A stretch of 64,000 bases of DNA from Ornithinimicrobium sediminis (GTDB lineage Bacteria; Actinomycetota; Actinomycetes; Actinomycetales; Dermatophilaceae): contig NZ_JAJSDQ010000005.1 in the NCBI RefSeq assembly GCF_021272345.1, positions 183,817 through 247,816 of the forward strand, given 5' to 3'. Every line of letters begins with the position of its first letter. The first letter of the stretch is position 1. Position numbers and translations under genes: made by a program. Shown here piece after piece: positions 39,649 through 49,860 of this stretch. The notes under the pieces are model-generated. The model ran no database searches and was not told the origin of the DNA. It saw only the letters and a program-made list of their open reading frames with translations.

Positions 39649-40962
39649 GTGACCTGGGACCCTGCGGACCCGCGACCTCGCACGGACGAGGTGACAGAGG
39701 GCCTGGCCCGCTACCTCGACGCCTCCCCCTCCCCCTTCCACGCCGTGGAGCGGGCTGCCGCCCTCCTGGGAGAGCAGGGCTTCACGGAGGTGGCCGAGAC
39801 CGCCCCCACCCCGCGGCAGCCGGGCCGCTACCTGGTGCGGCGGGGCGGCTCGCTGCTGGCCTGGTCGACGGAGCGGGCGGAGGGTGCTGCCACACCTTTC
39901 CGCGTCGTGGGGGCCCACACCGACTCCCCGAACCTGCGGGTCAAGCCGCATCCGGACGGGGTCCGGGCCGGCTGGCACACCCTGGGCGTGGAGGTCTACG
40001 GGGGCCCGCTGCTGACCTCCTGGCTGGACCGTGACCTGGGGCTGTCCGGGCGGGTCGCCGTGCGCACCCCCGAGGGCGTGGACACGAGGCTGTTCCACAC
40101 CGACGAGCCGCTCCTGCGTGTCTCCCAGCTGGCCATCCACCTCGACCGGTCGCAGGTCACCGAGGGGGTGCGGCTCAACCCACAGCAGCACCTCGCGCCG
40201 CACTGGGCGCTCTCGGACGGGCTCGACTTCGCGGCCTGGCTGGCCGACCACGTCGGTGCCGACGTCGGCGACGTGCTCGGCTGGGACGCGATGACGCACG
40301 ACCTCACCCCGGCCCGGCGCATCGGCCGTGACGCCGACCTGCTCGCGTCCGCCCGGCTGGACAACCTGGCCACCGCGTATGCGGGCGTGCGGGCGGTCGC
40401 ACACGCGGTCGACTGCCCCGGTGGCTCACCCTGGGTGCCGGTGCTGGCCCTCTTCGACCACGAGGAGGTCGGCAGCACCTCCGAGCGGGGCGCCCAGTCG
40501 ACCTTCCTGCCTGCCTGGCTGGAGCGCATCGTGCTGGCGGCCGACGGCACCCGCGAGGACTACCTGCGGGCCCTCGCCGGCAGTGTGGTCGCCTCCGGTG
40601 ACATGGCGCACGCGACGCACCCGCACTACGCGGACCGTCATGAGCCGGACCACCGCATCCGCATGAACGGCGGTCCCGTGCTCAAGGTCAACGCCAACCT
40701 GCGGTATGCCACCGATGCCGTGGGCGCGGCGCACTTCCGCCTCGCCTGCGAGCAGGCGGGCGTGCCGCTGCAGACCTACGTCAACCGCACAGACCTGCCC
40801 TGCGGCTCGACCGTCGGGCCGATGACCTCCGCGCTGACGGGTGCGACCACGGTGGACTTCGGTGCGCCGACCCTGTCGATGCACTCCACCCGCGAGGTGT
40901 GCGGGGTGGCCGACCAGGCCATGTACGCAGCCACACTGGCCGCCTTCCTCGCACCCGCCTGA
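39649..40962 (+). CDS. M18-family aminopeptidase
   Basis: 437 residues. The metal ligands lie in VVGAHTDSPNLRVKP, SARLDNLATAYAGV, ALFDHEEVGSTSERGAQS and TLSMHSTREVCG. It is a cytosolic, di-zinc aminopeptidase of the DAP/ApeB group, preferring acidic N-termini in some relatives. GTG 39649 lies five bases after the DUF349 stop. It ends against the relA terminus, with a shared hairpin in the gap. Confidence 0.93.
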   Translation: MTWDPADPRPRTDEVTEGLARYLDASPSPFHAVERAAALLGEQGFTEVAETAPTPRQPGRYLVRRGGSLLAWSTERAEGAATPFRVVGAHTDSPNLRVKPHPDGVRAGWHTLGVEVYGGPLLTSWLDRDLGLSGRVAVRTPEGVDTRLFHTDEPLLRVSQLAIHLDRSQVTEGVRLNPQQHLAPHWALSDGLDFAAWLADHVGADVGDVLGWDAMTHDLTPARRIGRDADLLASARLDNLATAYAGVRAVAHAVDCPGGSPWVPVLALFDHEEVGSTSERGAQSTFLPAWLERIVLAADGTREDYLRALAGSVVASGDMAHATHPHYADRHEPDHRIRMNGGPVLKVNANLRYATDAVGAAHFRLACEQAGVPLQTYVNRTDLPCGSTVGPMTSALTGATTVDFGAPTLSMHSTREVCGVADQAMYAATLAAFLAPA

Positions 40963-41000
40963 GGCGTGCTCGGGCGGTCGTGACGGGTGCCGGCACGCTC
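40961..41000. terminator. Convergent terminator between M18 peptidase and relA
   Basis: GAGGCGTGC (40961-40969) pairs with GCACGCTC (40993-41000) with one bulge. It lies in a 36-base convergent gap and can serve both strands. No T-tracts. Confidence 0.4.
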
Positions 41001-43314
41001 AGGCCGGACGCTCCCGGCGGTGGGGGTCGGTCCCGGAGGTGCCGGTGATGCGGTAGGCGTCGAGCACGGCAGGCACGCGCTTGACGGCGCGCAGCACGCT
41101 CTCCAGGTGGCTCGGGTCGGCCATCTCGAAGGTGAACTTCGACAGGGCGACCCGGTCGCGTGAGGTCTGCACCGTCGCGGAGAGGATGTTCACCCGCTGC
41201 TCCGACAGTGCCCGCGTGATGTCCGAGAGCAGGGCGGGGCGGTCGAGGGCCTCCACCTGCATGTTGACCATGAAGACACTGGACTCGGTCGGGGACCAGG
41301 CCACCTCGATCAGACGCTCCGGGTGCCGCTTGAGGGTCTCGACGTTGGTGCAGTCGGTGCGGTGCACCGACACGCCCTTGCCGTGGGTGACGAAGCCGAG
41401 GATCTCGTCACCGGGCACAGGAGTGCAGCAGCGAGCGATCTTGACCCAGACGTCGCCGGTGCCGACGACCGTCACCCCGGGGTCGGTGGCGCGCGGACGG
41501 CCCCGGCGCGGCAGGGTGGCCTCGGCGAGGTCCTCCGTCGCACCGTCCTCACCACCGAGGGTGGTCACCAGCTGCTTGACCACGTGGTCGGCCGAGACAT
41601 GTCCCTCGCCGACCGCGGCGAAGAGCCCGTCGATGTTCGTGTAGCGCAGGGCTCCCGCGACGGCCGTGAGCGAGTCGTGCGACATGAGGCGCTGCAACGG
41701 CTGGTTCTGCTTGCGCAGCACCTTGGCGATCTGCTCCTTGCCGGAGTCGATCGCCTCCTCGCGGCGCTCCTTGGAGAACCACTGCCGGATCTTGGCCCGG
41801 GCGCGGCCGCTCTTGACGAACTTCAGCCAGTCGCGGCTGGGAGCGGCGTCCTCGGCCTTGGAGGTGATGATCTCCACGACGTCACCGCTGACCAGCTCGC
41901 TCTCGAGCGGCACCAGCTTGCCGTTGACCCGTCCCCCGACGCAGCGGTGGCCGACCTCGGTGTGCACGGCATAGGCGAAGTCGACCGGGGTGGCGCCGGC
42001 GGGCAGGGCGATGACATCGCCGCTGGGCGTGTAGACGTAGACCTCGGCGGCGTTGATCTCGAAGCGCAGGGACTCCAGGAACTCCCCCGGGTCGCTGGCC
42101 TCGCGCTGCCAGTCGAGCAGCTGGCGCAGCCACGCCATGTCGTTGGAGGGTGCGATCGCACCGTCCGACCCGGTCTTGGCGTCGCTGCCGGCGACCTCCT
42201 TGTACTTCCAGTGCGCCGCGACGCCGTACTCCGCACGGCGGTGCATCTGGTGGGTGCGGATCTGCACCTCGACGGGCTTGTTGTCCGGGCCCATCACCGT
42301 GGTGTGCAGCGACTGGTACATGTTGAACTTCGGGACGGCGATGTAGTCCTTGAAGCGTCCGGGGACAGGGTTCCAGCGAGCGTGCAGCGCCCCGAGCACG
42401 GCGTAGCAGTCCTGGATCGACTCGACCAGCACCCGCACCGCGACCAGGTCGTAGATCTGCTCGAAGTCGTGGCCGCGGACGATCATCTTCTGATAGACGG
42501 AGTAGTAGTGCTTGGGCCGACCGGTGACGGTGGCCTTGACCTTGGCGGACTTGAGGTCGGCGCTGATCTGGGTGCGGACGCGGGCGAGGTACTCCTCCCG
42601 CGCCGGTGCCCGCTCGGCCACCATGCGCACGATCTCCTCGTAGACCTTGGGGTAGAGCTGGGCGAAGGCGAGGTCCTCCAGCTCCCACTTGATCGTGTTC
42701 ATCCCCAGCCGGTGGGCCAGGGGTGCGTAGATCTCGAGCGTCTCGGCAGCCTTGCGCTCAGCCGACTCGCGGGACACGTAGCGCCAGGTGCGCGCGTTGT
42801 GCAGCCGGTCGGCCAGCTTGATGACCAGCACCCGGATGTCACGCGCCATCGCGATGACCATCTTGCGGACGGTCTCGGCCTGGGCAGCCTCGCCGTAGGT
42901 GACCTTGTCCAGCTTGGTGACCCCGTCGACGAGCATGGCGATCTCGTCGCCGAAGTCGTGACGCAGCTCCTCCAGCGAGTAGGTGGTGTCCTCCACCGTG
43001 TCGTGCAGCAGGGCTGCGGCGATCGTGGACGGCGTCATGCCCAGCTCGGCCAGGATCGTGGCCACCGCGAGCGGGTGGGTGATGTAGGCGTCGCCGCTCT
43101 TGCGGGTCTGGCCGCGGTGGGCGCGCTCGGCGACGACGTAGGCCCGCTCGATGAGTGTCAGGTCGCCCTTGGGGTGGGTCGCGCGGACGGCACGCAGCAG
43201 CGGCTCCAGCACCGGGTTGGCACCGGAGCGAGGTCCTCCCAACCGGGCCCAGCGGGCACGGACGCCCCCGCTGGTGGCGGTGGAGGAGGCCGGGGCGGCG
43301 ACGTCCTCACTCAT
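40999..43314 (-). CDS. relA: Bifunctional (p)ppGpp synthetase/hydrolase
   Basis: 771 residues with the full RSH layout: HD hydrolase (H104-D105 in [10 protein letters not shown]), synthetase (about 240-370, with [20 protein letters not shown]), TGS (about 405-465, [16 protein letters not shown]), a helical/zinc-finger region ([12 protein letters not shown]) and a C-terminal ACT domain ([19 protein letters not shown]). Both active sites look intact. ATG 43314 has no ribosome site; TACACT at 43321-43326 is placed for a leaderless start. The gene follows apt by 48 bases. Confidence 0.97.
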   Translation of the reverse strand: MSEDVAAPASSTATSGGVRARWARLGGPRSGANPVLEPLLRAVRATHPKGDLTLIERAYVVAERAHRGQTRKSGDAYITHPLAVATILAELGMTPSTIAAALLHDTVEDTTYSLEELRHDFGDEIAMLVDGVTKLDKVTYGEAAQAETVRKMVIAMARDIRVLVIKLADRLHNARTWRYVSRESAERKAAETLEIYAPLAHRLGMNTIKWELEDLAFAQLYPKVYEEIVRMVAERAPAREEYLARVRTQISADLKSAKVKATVTGRPKHYYSVYQKMIVRGHDFEQIYDLVAVRVLVESIQDCYAVLGALHARWNPVPGRFKDYIAVPKFNMYQSLHTTVMGPDNKPVEVQIRTHQMHRRAEYGVAAHWKYKEVAGSDAKTGSDGAIAPSNDMAWLRQLLDWQREASDPGEFLESLRFEINAAEVYVYTPSGDVIALPAGATPVDFAYAVHTEVGHRCVGGRVNGKLVPLESELVSGDVVEIITSKAEDAAPSRDWLKFVKSGRARAKIRQWFSKERREEAIDSGKEQIAKVLRKQNQPLQRLMSHDSLTAVAGALRYTNIDGLFAAVGEGHVSADHVVKQLVTTLGGEDGATEDLAEATLPRRGRPRATDPGVTVVGTGDVWVKIARCCTPVPGDEILGFVTHGKGVSVHRTDCTNVETLKRHPERLIEVAWSPTESSVFMVNMQVEALDRPALLSDITRALSEQRVNILSATVQTSRDRVALSKFTFEMADPSHLESVLRAVKRVPAVLDAYRITGTSGTDPHRRERPA

Positions 43315-43320
43315 GACCAG

Positions 43321-43326
43321 AGTGTA
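43321..43326 (-). promoter_or_regulatory. -10 element for a leaderless relA transcript
   Basis: TACACT on the minus strand occupies -12 to -7 relative to the relA ATG. No -35 is clear. Leaderless transcripts are common in actinobacteria. Confidence 0.55.
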
Positions 43327-43362
43327 GTCGTCCGGGGTGGGCGTGCCTGCAGCCACGTGCCC

Positions 43363-43920
43363 TCACCCGGCCACGAGCGAGCGCACCGGGATGCCGTCGA
43401 GGCGGTGGCGGCCACCCAGCGCTGTGATCTCGATGAGCACGTCGACACCGGCGACCTGCCCCCCGCACCGCCGGACCAGGTCGGCGGCGGCCGCGGCCGT
43501 CCCACCACTGGCGAGCACGTCGTCGTAGACCAGCACTCGTTGCCCGGCGCGGACCGCGTCGATGTGCATCTCGACCGTCGCCGAACCGTACTCGAGGTCG
43601 TAGTCCACGGTGTGCCGGTCGGCCGGCAGCTTGCCTGCCTTGCGCACCGGGACGAACCCGACCCCCAGCTCGTGGGCCGCCACGGACCCCAGGATGAAGC
43701 CCCTGGCCTCGATGCCCACCACGAGGTCGACCTCGCCGTGGTGCCGGTCCACCACCTCGGCGACCACCCGCGCGCTCAGGTCCGCGTCAAGCAGCACCGG
43801 CGTCACGTCCTTGAACACCACTCCCGGCTGCGGGAAGTCGTGGACGTCGCGCAGGGCCGCGCGCACGTCGTGCTCCAGCGCGGCCCGTTGCTCCGCCGAC
43901 CGCGGCGGCGCCGCGCTCAT
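43363..43920 (-). CDS. apt: Adenine phosphoribosyltransferase
   Basis: 185 residues. PRPP loop VLVYDDVLASGGTAAAA, the FPQPGVVFKDVTPVLLD N-terminal loop and GIEARGFILGSVAA are diagnostic. It salvages adenine to AMP. The ATG overlaps the secF stop (ATGA). The order secD-secF-apt-relA is conserved in actinobacteria. Confidence 0.96.
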   Translation of the reverse strand: MSAAPPRSAEQRAALEHDVRAALRDVHDFPQPGVVFKDVTPVLLDADLSARVVAEVVDRHHGEVDLVVGIEARGFILGSVAAHELGVGFVPVRKAGKLPADRHTVDYDLEYGSATVEMHIDAVRAGQRVLVYDDVLASGGTAAAAADLVRRCGGQVAGVDVLIEITALGGRHRLDGIPVRSLVAG

Positions 43921-45083
43921 CGGCGTGACTTGGGGGGACGCTTCGGCTGGTTGCGCGGCCCGCGCTGGGCGTAGGGATGAACCTGTCGTGCGGTGCCCTG
44001 CCCCGGGGCGGCGGAGGTCGAGGTGGCCCCCCCGCCCACCGTGGTGGCGTCGACGTCCTCGCCCGTAGGCGAGCCCTCCTCCCCCTGCGCCTCGTGCTCA
44101 CGCCGTCGCGTGGCCCGCTTGGTGGCGGCCTTGTCCAGCGCCTGGATGTCGTCCTCGCCCTCACGCAGGTGCACGAGCAAGGGGGTGGCGACGAAGATGG
44201 ACGAGTACGTGCCGACCGCGATGCCGATGAACAGCGCCGCCGCCAGGTCCAGCAGGGTCCCGGGCCCGATGAACACGATCCCCACGACCAGGATCGTGCC
44301 GACAGGCAGCAGCGCGACCACCGAGGTGTTGATCGATCGGATGATCGTCTGGTTGACGGCCCGGTTCGCCGCCTCGGCATAGGTCATGCGACGCGTGTCC
44401 ATCGCCTGCTCGGTGTTCTCCCGCACCTTGTCGAAGACGACGATGGTGTCGTAGATCGAGTACCCCAGGATCGTGAGGAAGCCGATCATGGACGCCGGCG
44501 ACACCTCGATGCCGAGCAGTGCGTAGATCCCGACGGTGAAGGCCAGGTCGTGCAGCAGGGCGACCAGCGCCGCCGCCGCCATCTTCCAGGTGCGGAAGTA
44601 GATCGCGAGCACGAGGGACACGAGGAGCAGGAAGACGATGAGGGCCTGGACGGCCTTCGTGGTGACCGTCTCCCCCCAGGAGGGACCGACGAAGGAGCTC
44701 GTCACCTCCGAGTCGGGCACCCCGAAGGCCTCGGCGAGGTCGGTGCGCACCGCCTCGGCGGTCTGGTTGGGCAGCTCGCCGGTCTGCACCCGGATGGTGT
44801 CGCTGCCGACCAGGGTGACGGTGGCCACCGCCTCGGGCGCCTCCACGGCGACGGCCTCCGAGGCGCGTGCCTCGTAGTCCGACAGGTCGCTCACGCTGCT
44901 GACCCGCAGCTCTGAGCCACCACGGAACTCGATGCCGAAGTTGATGCCCCGCCCGAAGAGGCCGATGAGGGACACCACGATGAGGACGGCCGAGACGGTG
45001 TACCAGAGCTTGCGGCGCCCGACGATGTCGAACGAGCGCTTGCCCGTGTAGAGGTCGTTGCCCAGCTGTGCGAAGCTCGCCAT
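43917..45083 (-). CDS. secF: Protein translocase subunit SecF
   Basis: 388 residues with six membrane helices. The first periplasmic domain follows NFGIEFRGGSEL; later helices include SPASMIGFLTILGYSIYDTI and IGPGTLLDLAAALFIGIAVG. The charged C-terminal tail of about 95 residues (Arg/Lys- and Gly/Pro-rich) is longer than in E. coli, as often in actinobacteria. SecDF pulls exported proteins using the proton gradient. The start overlaps the secD stop by one base. Confidence 0.96.
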   Translation of the reverse strand: MASFAQLGNDLYTGKRSFDIVGRRKLWYTVSAVLIVVSLIGLFGRGINFGIEFRGGSELRVSSVSDLSDYEARASEAVAVEAPEAVATVTLVGSDTIRVQTGELPNQTAEAVRTDLAEAFGVPDSEVTSSFVGPSWGETVTTKAVQALIVFLLLVSLVLAIYFRTWKMAAAALVALLHDLAFTVGIYALLGIEVSPASMIGFLTILGYSIYDTIVVFDKVRENTEQAMDTRRMTYAEAANRAVNQTIIRSINTSVVALLPVGTILVVGIVFIGPGTLLDLAAALFIGIAVGTYSSIFVATPLLVHLREGEDDIQALDKAATKRATRRREHEAQGEEGSPTGEDVDATTVGGGATSTSAAPGQGTARQVHPYAQRGPRNQPKRPPKSRR

Positions 45084-46909
45084 CAGACGACGCCTCCCTC
45101 GATCTCGGCCCGCGAGGGCCTGGTCCTGCGTGGCGGCTCAGGAGCGGCGAACTGCCCGCGGCCCAGGTAGGTCGAACGCTTGGCACCGAGCCGCTCGGGG
45201 TCCATGCCCGACCACTTGTGGCCCTCCCCGAAGAACGTGGTGTTGGCCAGGATGCTCACCGTCGGATGCGTGAACATGAAGACGACGATGAGGTCGATGA
45301 CCGTCGTCAGGCCGAGGGCGAAGGCGAACGCCCGGACGCTGGACTCGGAGAGGAAGTACAGCACGCCGGCGGCGATCAGGTTGACCGCGTCGGAGATCAG
45401 GATGGTCTGGCGGGCGCGGGCCCAGCCGGTGTCCACCGCGTAGCGCAGCGGGCGGCCGGCACGGACCTCGTCCCTGATCCGCTCGAAGTACACGATGAAG
45501 CTGTCCGCCGTGATGCCGATCGCCACGATCAGACCGGTGACCCCGGCCATCGTGAGGCGGAAGTTGTTGGACCAGCCCAGGAAGGTCACCGCCCCGTAGG
45601 CGAGCAGGGCCGCGATGGACAGGGAGCCGATGGTCACCAGGCCGAGCGCACGGTACTGCAACAACGAGTAGCCGAAGACGAGCAGCAGGCCGATGATGCC
45701 GGCGATGACGCCCAGCCGGAGCTGCTCACCACCCAGGGTCGGGCTGATCTGCTCGCTGGTCTGCACCTCGAACGAGATCGGCAGCGCGCCGAACTTCAGC
45801 TGGTTGGCCAGCGTCTCGGCCGACTCGGTGGTGAAGTCGCCGGTGATGCTCGCCGAGCCGTTGCTGATGACGTTGTTGACGCTCGGGGCCGTGATCACCA
45901 CCCCGTCCAGCAGGATGGCGAAACGGTTCTGGGCGGCACCCGGTCCGAACGCGAAGAGCCGTGAGGTCGTCTCGGCGAAGGCCTGACGGCCCTCGTCGTC
46001 GAAGGTGAGCTGCACCTCGACCCGGCCGGTGGGGCCGCCCTGGCCCTGCTCAAGGCCGGCCGCAGCGTCGCTGACCTGCGCCCCGGTGAGCTCGACGGGG
46101 CCGAGGATGTACTTCTCGAACCCGTCCTCCGAGCAGGCGGTGATGGCCTGGTCGGAGGGTGCCGCCGCGGTGGCCTGTGCGGCCGTGTCGTCGGCGCAGT
46201 CGAGGTCGATGAACTCCTGCTGCAGCTCGGGGGTGATCTGTTCCAGCGAGCTGGGGTCGCTCACCTGCTCCGCGGGCGCCTCAGGGATGGGCGCCTCGGT
46301 CGTCTCCGAGGCGTCGTCCGGGCTCGTGGCCGTGCTCAGCCCGGCGGGATAGGCACCGTCGGTCGTCTCGGCGTCGTCGGTGGACCCCTCCTCGACGGCA
46401 CCGGGGTCCTGCGGCGCCTGTTCGAGCAGGTCCTCGAGCTGCTGCTCGCGCACGTCGTCCGGCAGGGGCAGCACCGGAGCCTGGCCCGGGTCGGTCGGCA
46501 GGGTCTGGACCGGGGCGGCGACGAGCACGGGCCGGAAGCTCAGCTGGGAGGAGCGGCTGAGCGCCTCGAGCTGCTCGGCGCTGGGGTTGCCGGGGATGGC
46601 CACCGAGATGTTGGTGTCGCCCAGACGGGAGACCTCCGCCTCGGCGACCCCTCCGCCGTCGATGCGGCGGCGGATGATGTCGATGGCCTGGTCGACCTGC
46701 TCCTCGCCGACCCCCGAGGCGCCCTCCACGACCGGCTCGATGATGATCTGGCGACCGCCGGCCAGGTCGAGGCCGAGCTGGGGGGTCCAGGAGGCAGGCT
46801 CCTCACCCCAGATGCGGGCGGCACCGATGGCACCGAACAGGACGAGCGTGAGTGCTGCCAGCGCCGCGAGCACCTTCAGGGGCCCACGGTTGCGGGGGTT
46901 CATCGCCAT
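45083..46909 (-). CDS. secD: Protein translocase subunit SecD
   Basis: About 608 residues with six membrane helices. LGLDLAGGRQIIIEPV marks the start of the first periplasmic domain, and IAVGIT-like VAIGITADSFIVYFERIRDE a later helix. An acidic Ser/Thr/Pro-rich insert of about 90 residues (133-222) breaks the P1 domain. ATG 46909 is used; GTG 46912 and ATG 46903 are alternatives. It is co-transcribed with yajC upstream. Confidence 0.95.
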   Translation of the reverse strand: MAMNPRNRGPLKVLAALAALTLVLFGAIGAARIWGEEPASWTPQLGLDLAGGRQIIIEPVVEGASGVGEEQVDQAIDIIRRRIDGGGVAEAEVSRLGDTNISVAIPGNPSAEQLEALSRSSQLSFRPVLVAAPVQTLPTDPGQAPVLPLPDDVREQQLEDLLEQAPQDPGAVEEGSTDDAETTDGAYPAGLSTATSPDDASETTEAPIPEAPAEQVSDPSSLEQITPELQQEFIDLDCADDTAAQATAAAPSDQAITACSEDGFEKYILGPVELTGAQVSDAAAGLEQGQGGPTGRVEVQLTFDDEGRQAFAETTSRLFAFGPGAAQNRFAILLDGVVITAPSVNNVISNGSASITGDFTTESAETLANQLKFGALPISFEVQTSEQISPTLGGEQLRLGVIAGIIGLLLVFGYSLLQYRALGLVTIGSLSIAALLAYGAVTFLGWSNNFRLTMAGVTGLIVAIGITADSFIVYFERIRDEVRAGRPLRYAVDTGWARARQTILISDAVNLIAAGVLYFLSESSVRAFAFALGLTTVIDLIVVFMFTHPTVSILANTTFFGEGHKWSGMDPERLGAKRSTYLGRGQFAAPEPPRRTRPSRAEIEGGVV

Positions 46910-46916
46910 CACCGGG

Positions 46917-47234
46917 TCACTGCTCGTCGTTCGGCGGGGTGGCGACCTCGGGTGGCTCCGTGGCGAGCACGGCGCGCCGGTCGAGGCGGACCACCACTCC
47001 CGGCGCGATCTCCAGGTGCACGATGCGCTCGTCGAGGGCGCTGATCCGGCCGAACAGCCCGGCGGAGGTCATCACGTCGTCGCCCACCTGCAGCTCGTCC
47101 TGGATCTGCGCGATACGCCGCTGCCGACGCCGCTGGGTGAAGAACAGGAAGGCCAGCAGGAGGAGCGGCAGCAGCAGCAGCAGGATGCCGGAGCTGTTCC
47201 CGGGTCCGGTGGCAGCGGAGGCCAAGGGTGACAT
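46917..47234 (-). CDS. yajC: Preprotein translocase accessory subunit YajC
   Basis: 105 residues. One N-terminal membrane helix (about 15-33, SGILLLLLPLLLLAFLFF), then the YajC domain (RRRQRRIAQIQDELQVGDDV, TSAGLFGRISALDE). It associates with SecDF. AAGGA precedes the ATG by six bases. A promoter lies at 47322-47350. Confidence 0.94.
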   Translation of the reverse strand: MSPLASAATGPGNSSGILLLLLPLLLLAFLFFTQRRRQRRIAQIQDELQVGDDVMTSAGLFGRISALDERIVHLEIAPGVVVRLDRRAVLATEPPEVATPPNDEQ

Positions 47235-47321
47235 GGTGGTCCTTCGACGATGATCCGTGAGCGGTGCCCCGAGCGACCCTCGCCGCAGCGGTGCGTGGTG
47301 CCGTCTGCAGGCACCCGGGGC

Positions 47322-47350
47322 AGTCTAGGTGAGGGCAGGTCACCCACCAA
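47322..47350 (-). promoter_or_regulatory. Promoter of yajC-secD-secF-apt
   Basis: Minus-strand TTGGTG (47345-47350), 17-base spacer, TAGACT (47322-47327). The leader is about 80 bases long. It lies just after the ruvB stop. Confidence 0.55.
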
Positions 47351-47392
47351 AGGCCGCCGTCGGCGAGTCCGGCGCCGCAGCCCCGTGGCACC

Positions 47393-48469
47393 TCAGCCGA
47401 GTCTGCTGGTGTCCGTGGGGATCGGCAGCACGCCCTGCGCCTGATGCGCCACCCCTCCCGGCACCTGCGGCGGCGTCAGCCCCAGGTGCGTCCAGGCGAG
47501 GGCCGAGGCGGCCCGCCCCCGGGGGGTGCGCACCATGAAGCCCTCGCGGACGAGGAAGGGCTCGGCGACCGTCTCCACGGTGTCCGGCTCCTCGCCCACG
47601 GCGACGGCGAGTGTGCTCAGCCCGACGGGACCTCCTGCGAACCGGCGGCACAGCGCCTCCAGCACCGCCCGGTCCAGCCGGTCGAGACCCTGCCGGTCGA
47701 CGTCGAACAGCTCCAGCGCAGCCTCGGCTGCCGCGAGGTCCACGACATGGCGGCCGTGCACCTGGGCCCAGTCACGCACGCGCCGCAGCAGCCGGTTGGC
47801 GATGCGGGGGGTGCCGCGTGACCGGGAGGCGATCTGCTGGACGCCCTCGGCGTCCGCCTCGATCTCCAGCAGCTCGGCGTTGCGGGTGAGGATCGTGACC
47901 AGCTCGGCGGTGCTGTAGAAGTCGAGATGCCCGGTGAAGCCGAACCGGTCGCGCAGCGGGGCGGGCAGCAGCCCGGCCCGGGTGGTGGCCCCCACGACGG
48001 TGAAGGGCGGCAGCTCCAGCGGGATGGCGGTCGCCCCGGGGCCCTTGCCGACGATGACGTCGACCCGGAAGTCCTCCATCGCCAGGTAGAGCATCTCCTC
48101 GGCCGGCCGGGACATGCGGTGGATCTCGTCCAGGAAGAGCACCTCGCCCTCGGCGAGCGAGGACAGGACGGCAGCCAGGTCCCCGGCGTGCTGGATCGCC
48201 GGGCCGCTGGTGATCCGGATCGGCTGCTCCAGCTCGCCGGCGATGATCATGGCCAGGGTGGTCTTGCCCAGGCCCGGGGGGCCCGACAGGAGCACATGGT
48301 CCGGGGGCGCACCCCGCCGGCGGGCAGCCTCGATGACCAGGCCGAGCTGGTCACGCACGCGTCCCTGGCCGGGGAAGTCCGCCAGGCGCCGCGGCCGCAG
48401 GGCCGCCTCGATGCGTCGCTCCTCGTCGGTCGACCCCGGGTCGACCACCCTCTCGTCCTCGGGGGTCAT
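47393..48469 (-). CDS. ruvB: Holliday junction branch migration helicase RuvB
   Basis: 358 residues. AAA+ ATPase with Walker [10 protein letters not shown] (63-71), Walker [11 protein letters not shown], sensor [19 protein letters not shown], and a C-terminal winged helix. It powers branch migration with RuvA. The ATG overlaps the ruvA stop by four bases. Confidence 0.97.
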   Translation of the reverse strand: MTPEDERVVDPGSTDEERRIEAALRPRRLADFPGQGRVRDQLGLVIEAARRRGAPPDHVLLSGPPGLGKTTLAMIIAGELEQPIRITSGPAIQHAGDLAAVLSSLAEGEVLFLDEIHRMSRPAEEMLYLAMEDFRVDVIVGKGPGATAIPLELPPFTVVGATTRAGLLPAPLRDRFGFTGHLDFYSTAELVTILTRNAELLEIEADAEGVQQIASRSRGTPRIANRLLRRVRDWAQVHGRHVVDLAAAEAALELFDVDRQGLDRLDRAVLEALCRRFAGGPVGLSTLAVAVGEEPDTVETVAEPFLVREGFMVRTPRGRAASALAWTHLGLTPPQVPGGVAHQAQGVLPIPTDTSRLG

Positions 48470-49065
48470 CGGCCCAGCTCCCGCAGCGCCGCCCGCAGCA
48501 CGGCTGCCACCTCGGTCGGCGGGTCCTGCGAGGTGCCCACCGTGCGCACGGCGTCGGCCGCCTGCTTCGCGCTCCAGCCCAGACCGACCAGCGCCTCCTC
48601 CACCTGGTCGGCGACGGCGTCGCCCATCGTGCCGGGCGGGGCCGGTGCCTGCGGTTCGGCGCCCCCGACCAGGACCTTGTCGCGCAGCTCGAGGACGATG
48701 CGCTCCGCGCCCTTGCGACCGATGCCCGGCACCTTGGTGAGGGCCACCACGTCGCCGCTGGAGACGGCCTGGCGCACCGCGTCGGGGCTGTGCACCGACA
48801 GCATGGCCAGGGCCAGCCGGGGCCCCACACCCGAGACGGTCTGCACCTGCTCGAAGAGCGCCTTGGCGTCGGCGTGGGTGAAGCCGTAGAGGGTCAGGGA
48901 CTCCTCACGCACCACGAGGGTGGTGTGCAGCCGCGCCTCGCTGCCCGTGCGCCACTCCGAGGCCGTCGCCGGCGTGGTGTGCACGAGCAGGCCGACCCCA
49001 CCGGTCTCCACGACCACGTGGTCCAGGCCGACGTGCAGCACGGTGCCGCGCACGGAGGCGATCAT
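48466..49065 (-). CDS. ruvA: Holliday junction branch migration protein RuvA
   Basis: 199 residues. OB-fold (about 1-62, [12 protein letters not shown]), two helix-hairpin-helix motifs ([24 protein letters not shown]) and a C-terminal domain III that contacts RuvB. The ATG overlaps the ruvC stop by four bases. Confidence 0.97.
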   Translation of the reverse strand: MIASVRGTVLHVGLDHVVVETGGVGLLVHTTPATASEWRTGSEARLHTTLVVREESLTLYGFTHADAKALFEQVQTVSGVGPRLALAMLSVHSPDAVRQAVSSGDVVALTKVPGIGRKGAERIVLELRDKVLVGGAEPQAPAPPGTMGDAVADQVEEALVGLGWSAKQAADAVRTVGTSQDPPTEVAAVLRAALRELGR

Positions 49066-49700
49066 CGGGTCCTCCTGGTCCGGCCCACCGCGGTGGACCA
49101 CTGGCTCGTCGGGCTCCTGCCTGCAGCGGCGTGCAGCTGCATGAGCCGGTTGGGGGCGGCGGCCGCGGCCAGGTCCTCGGCCCGGCGCAGGCGCTCGTTC
49201 ACGGCTGCCTGGTCGAGCCTGCCCTGACCCCCGGTGCGCCAGATGTGGCAGATGGCCAGCGCCAGCGCGTCGGCCGCGTCGGCCGGCCGGGGGGCGACCG
49301 GCAGCTGCAGGATGCGGGTGATCATCGAGGTGACCTGGGCCTTGTCGGCCCGCCCGTTGCCGGTGACCGCTGCCTTGACCTCCGTGGGCGTGTGCAGCAC
49401 GAGCGGCAGCCCCAGGCGGGCCGCGGCCAGCATGGGCACCGCGGAGGCCTGGGCCGTGCCCATGATCCCCTTGATGTTCGCCTTGGCGAACACACGCTCC
49501 ACCGCGACGGCGTCCGGAGCGTGGTCGGCCAGCCACTGGTCGATCTCGACCTGGAGGGTGAGCAGGCGCTCCTGGGGCTCGTCCCCCGTCGGGGTCCGCA
49601 CCACGCCCACCGCCACCATCCGCAGTGGCCGGCCGCGGTCGCCCTCGACGACACCCAGCCCGCATCGGGTGAGGCCGGGGTCGACGCCGAGCACGCGCAT
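49062..49700 (-). CDS. ruvC: Holliday junction resolvase RuvC
   Basis: 212 residues. Acidic active-site residues lie in [17 protein letters not shown] and the C-terminal DAADALALA block. The tail of about 40 residues is longer than E. coli RuvC. GGAGGG precedes the ATG by six bases. It is the first gene of ruvCAB, with an SOS box upstream. Confidence 0.96.
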   Translation of the reverse strand: MRVLGVDPGLTRCGLGVVEGDRGRPLRMVAVGVVRTPTGDEPQERLLTLQVEIDQWLADHAPDAVAVERVFAKANIKGIMGTAQASAVPMLAAARLGLPLVLHTPTEVKAAVTGNGRADKAQVTSMITRILQLPVAPRPADAADALALAICHIWRTGGQGRLDQAAVNERLRRAEDLAAAAAPNRLMQLHAAAGRSPTSQWSTAVGRTRRTR

Positions 49701-49748
49701 GGACGGCCCTCCTGGTCAGGCGCCGACGGCCGAGGGCCGCGACGGGTG

Positions 49749-49762
49749 CGTACAGGTGTTCG
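49749..49762 (-). promoter_or_regulatory. SOS (LexA) box upstream of ruvCAB
   Basis: CGAAC-4-GTACG on the minus strand differs by one base from the actinobacterial LexA site CGAAC-4-GTTCG. It lies 49 bases before ruvC, just downstream of a TAGCGT -10-like box. Confidence 0.65.
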
Positions 49763-49834
49763 CAGCTCACGCTACGACACGGTGTGCCGCTGAGCTGTGC
49801 GGACGCGCCGAGGCGGACCGAGCTGGTGTCCTCT

Positions 49835-49856
49835 CCCCCGGATCGACGTGCGGGGG
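49835..49856 (-). terminator. Hairpin after the YebC gene
   Basis: CCCCCG and CGGGGG pair around 10 bases, four bases after the stop codon. No T-tract. Confidence 0.5.
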
Positions 49857-49860
49857 CTTC

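Noticed and set aside
41323..43974. 883-codon plus-strand open frame opposite relA and apt
   Set aside because: It shadows two clear genes, shows no domain and is rich in His/Val/Asp/Gly from reversed codons.
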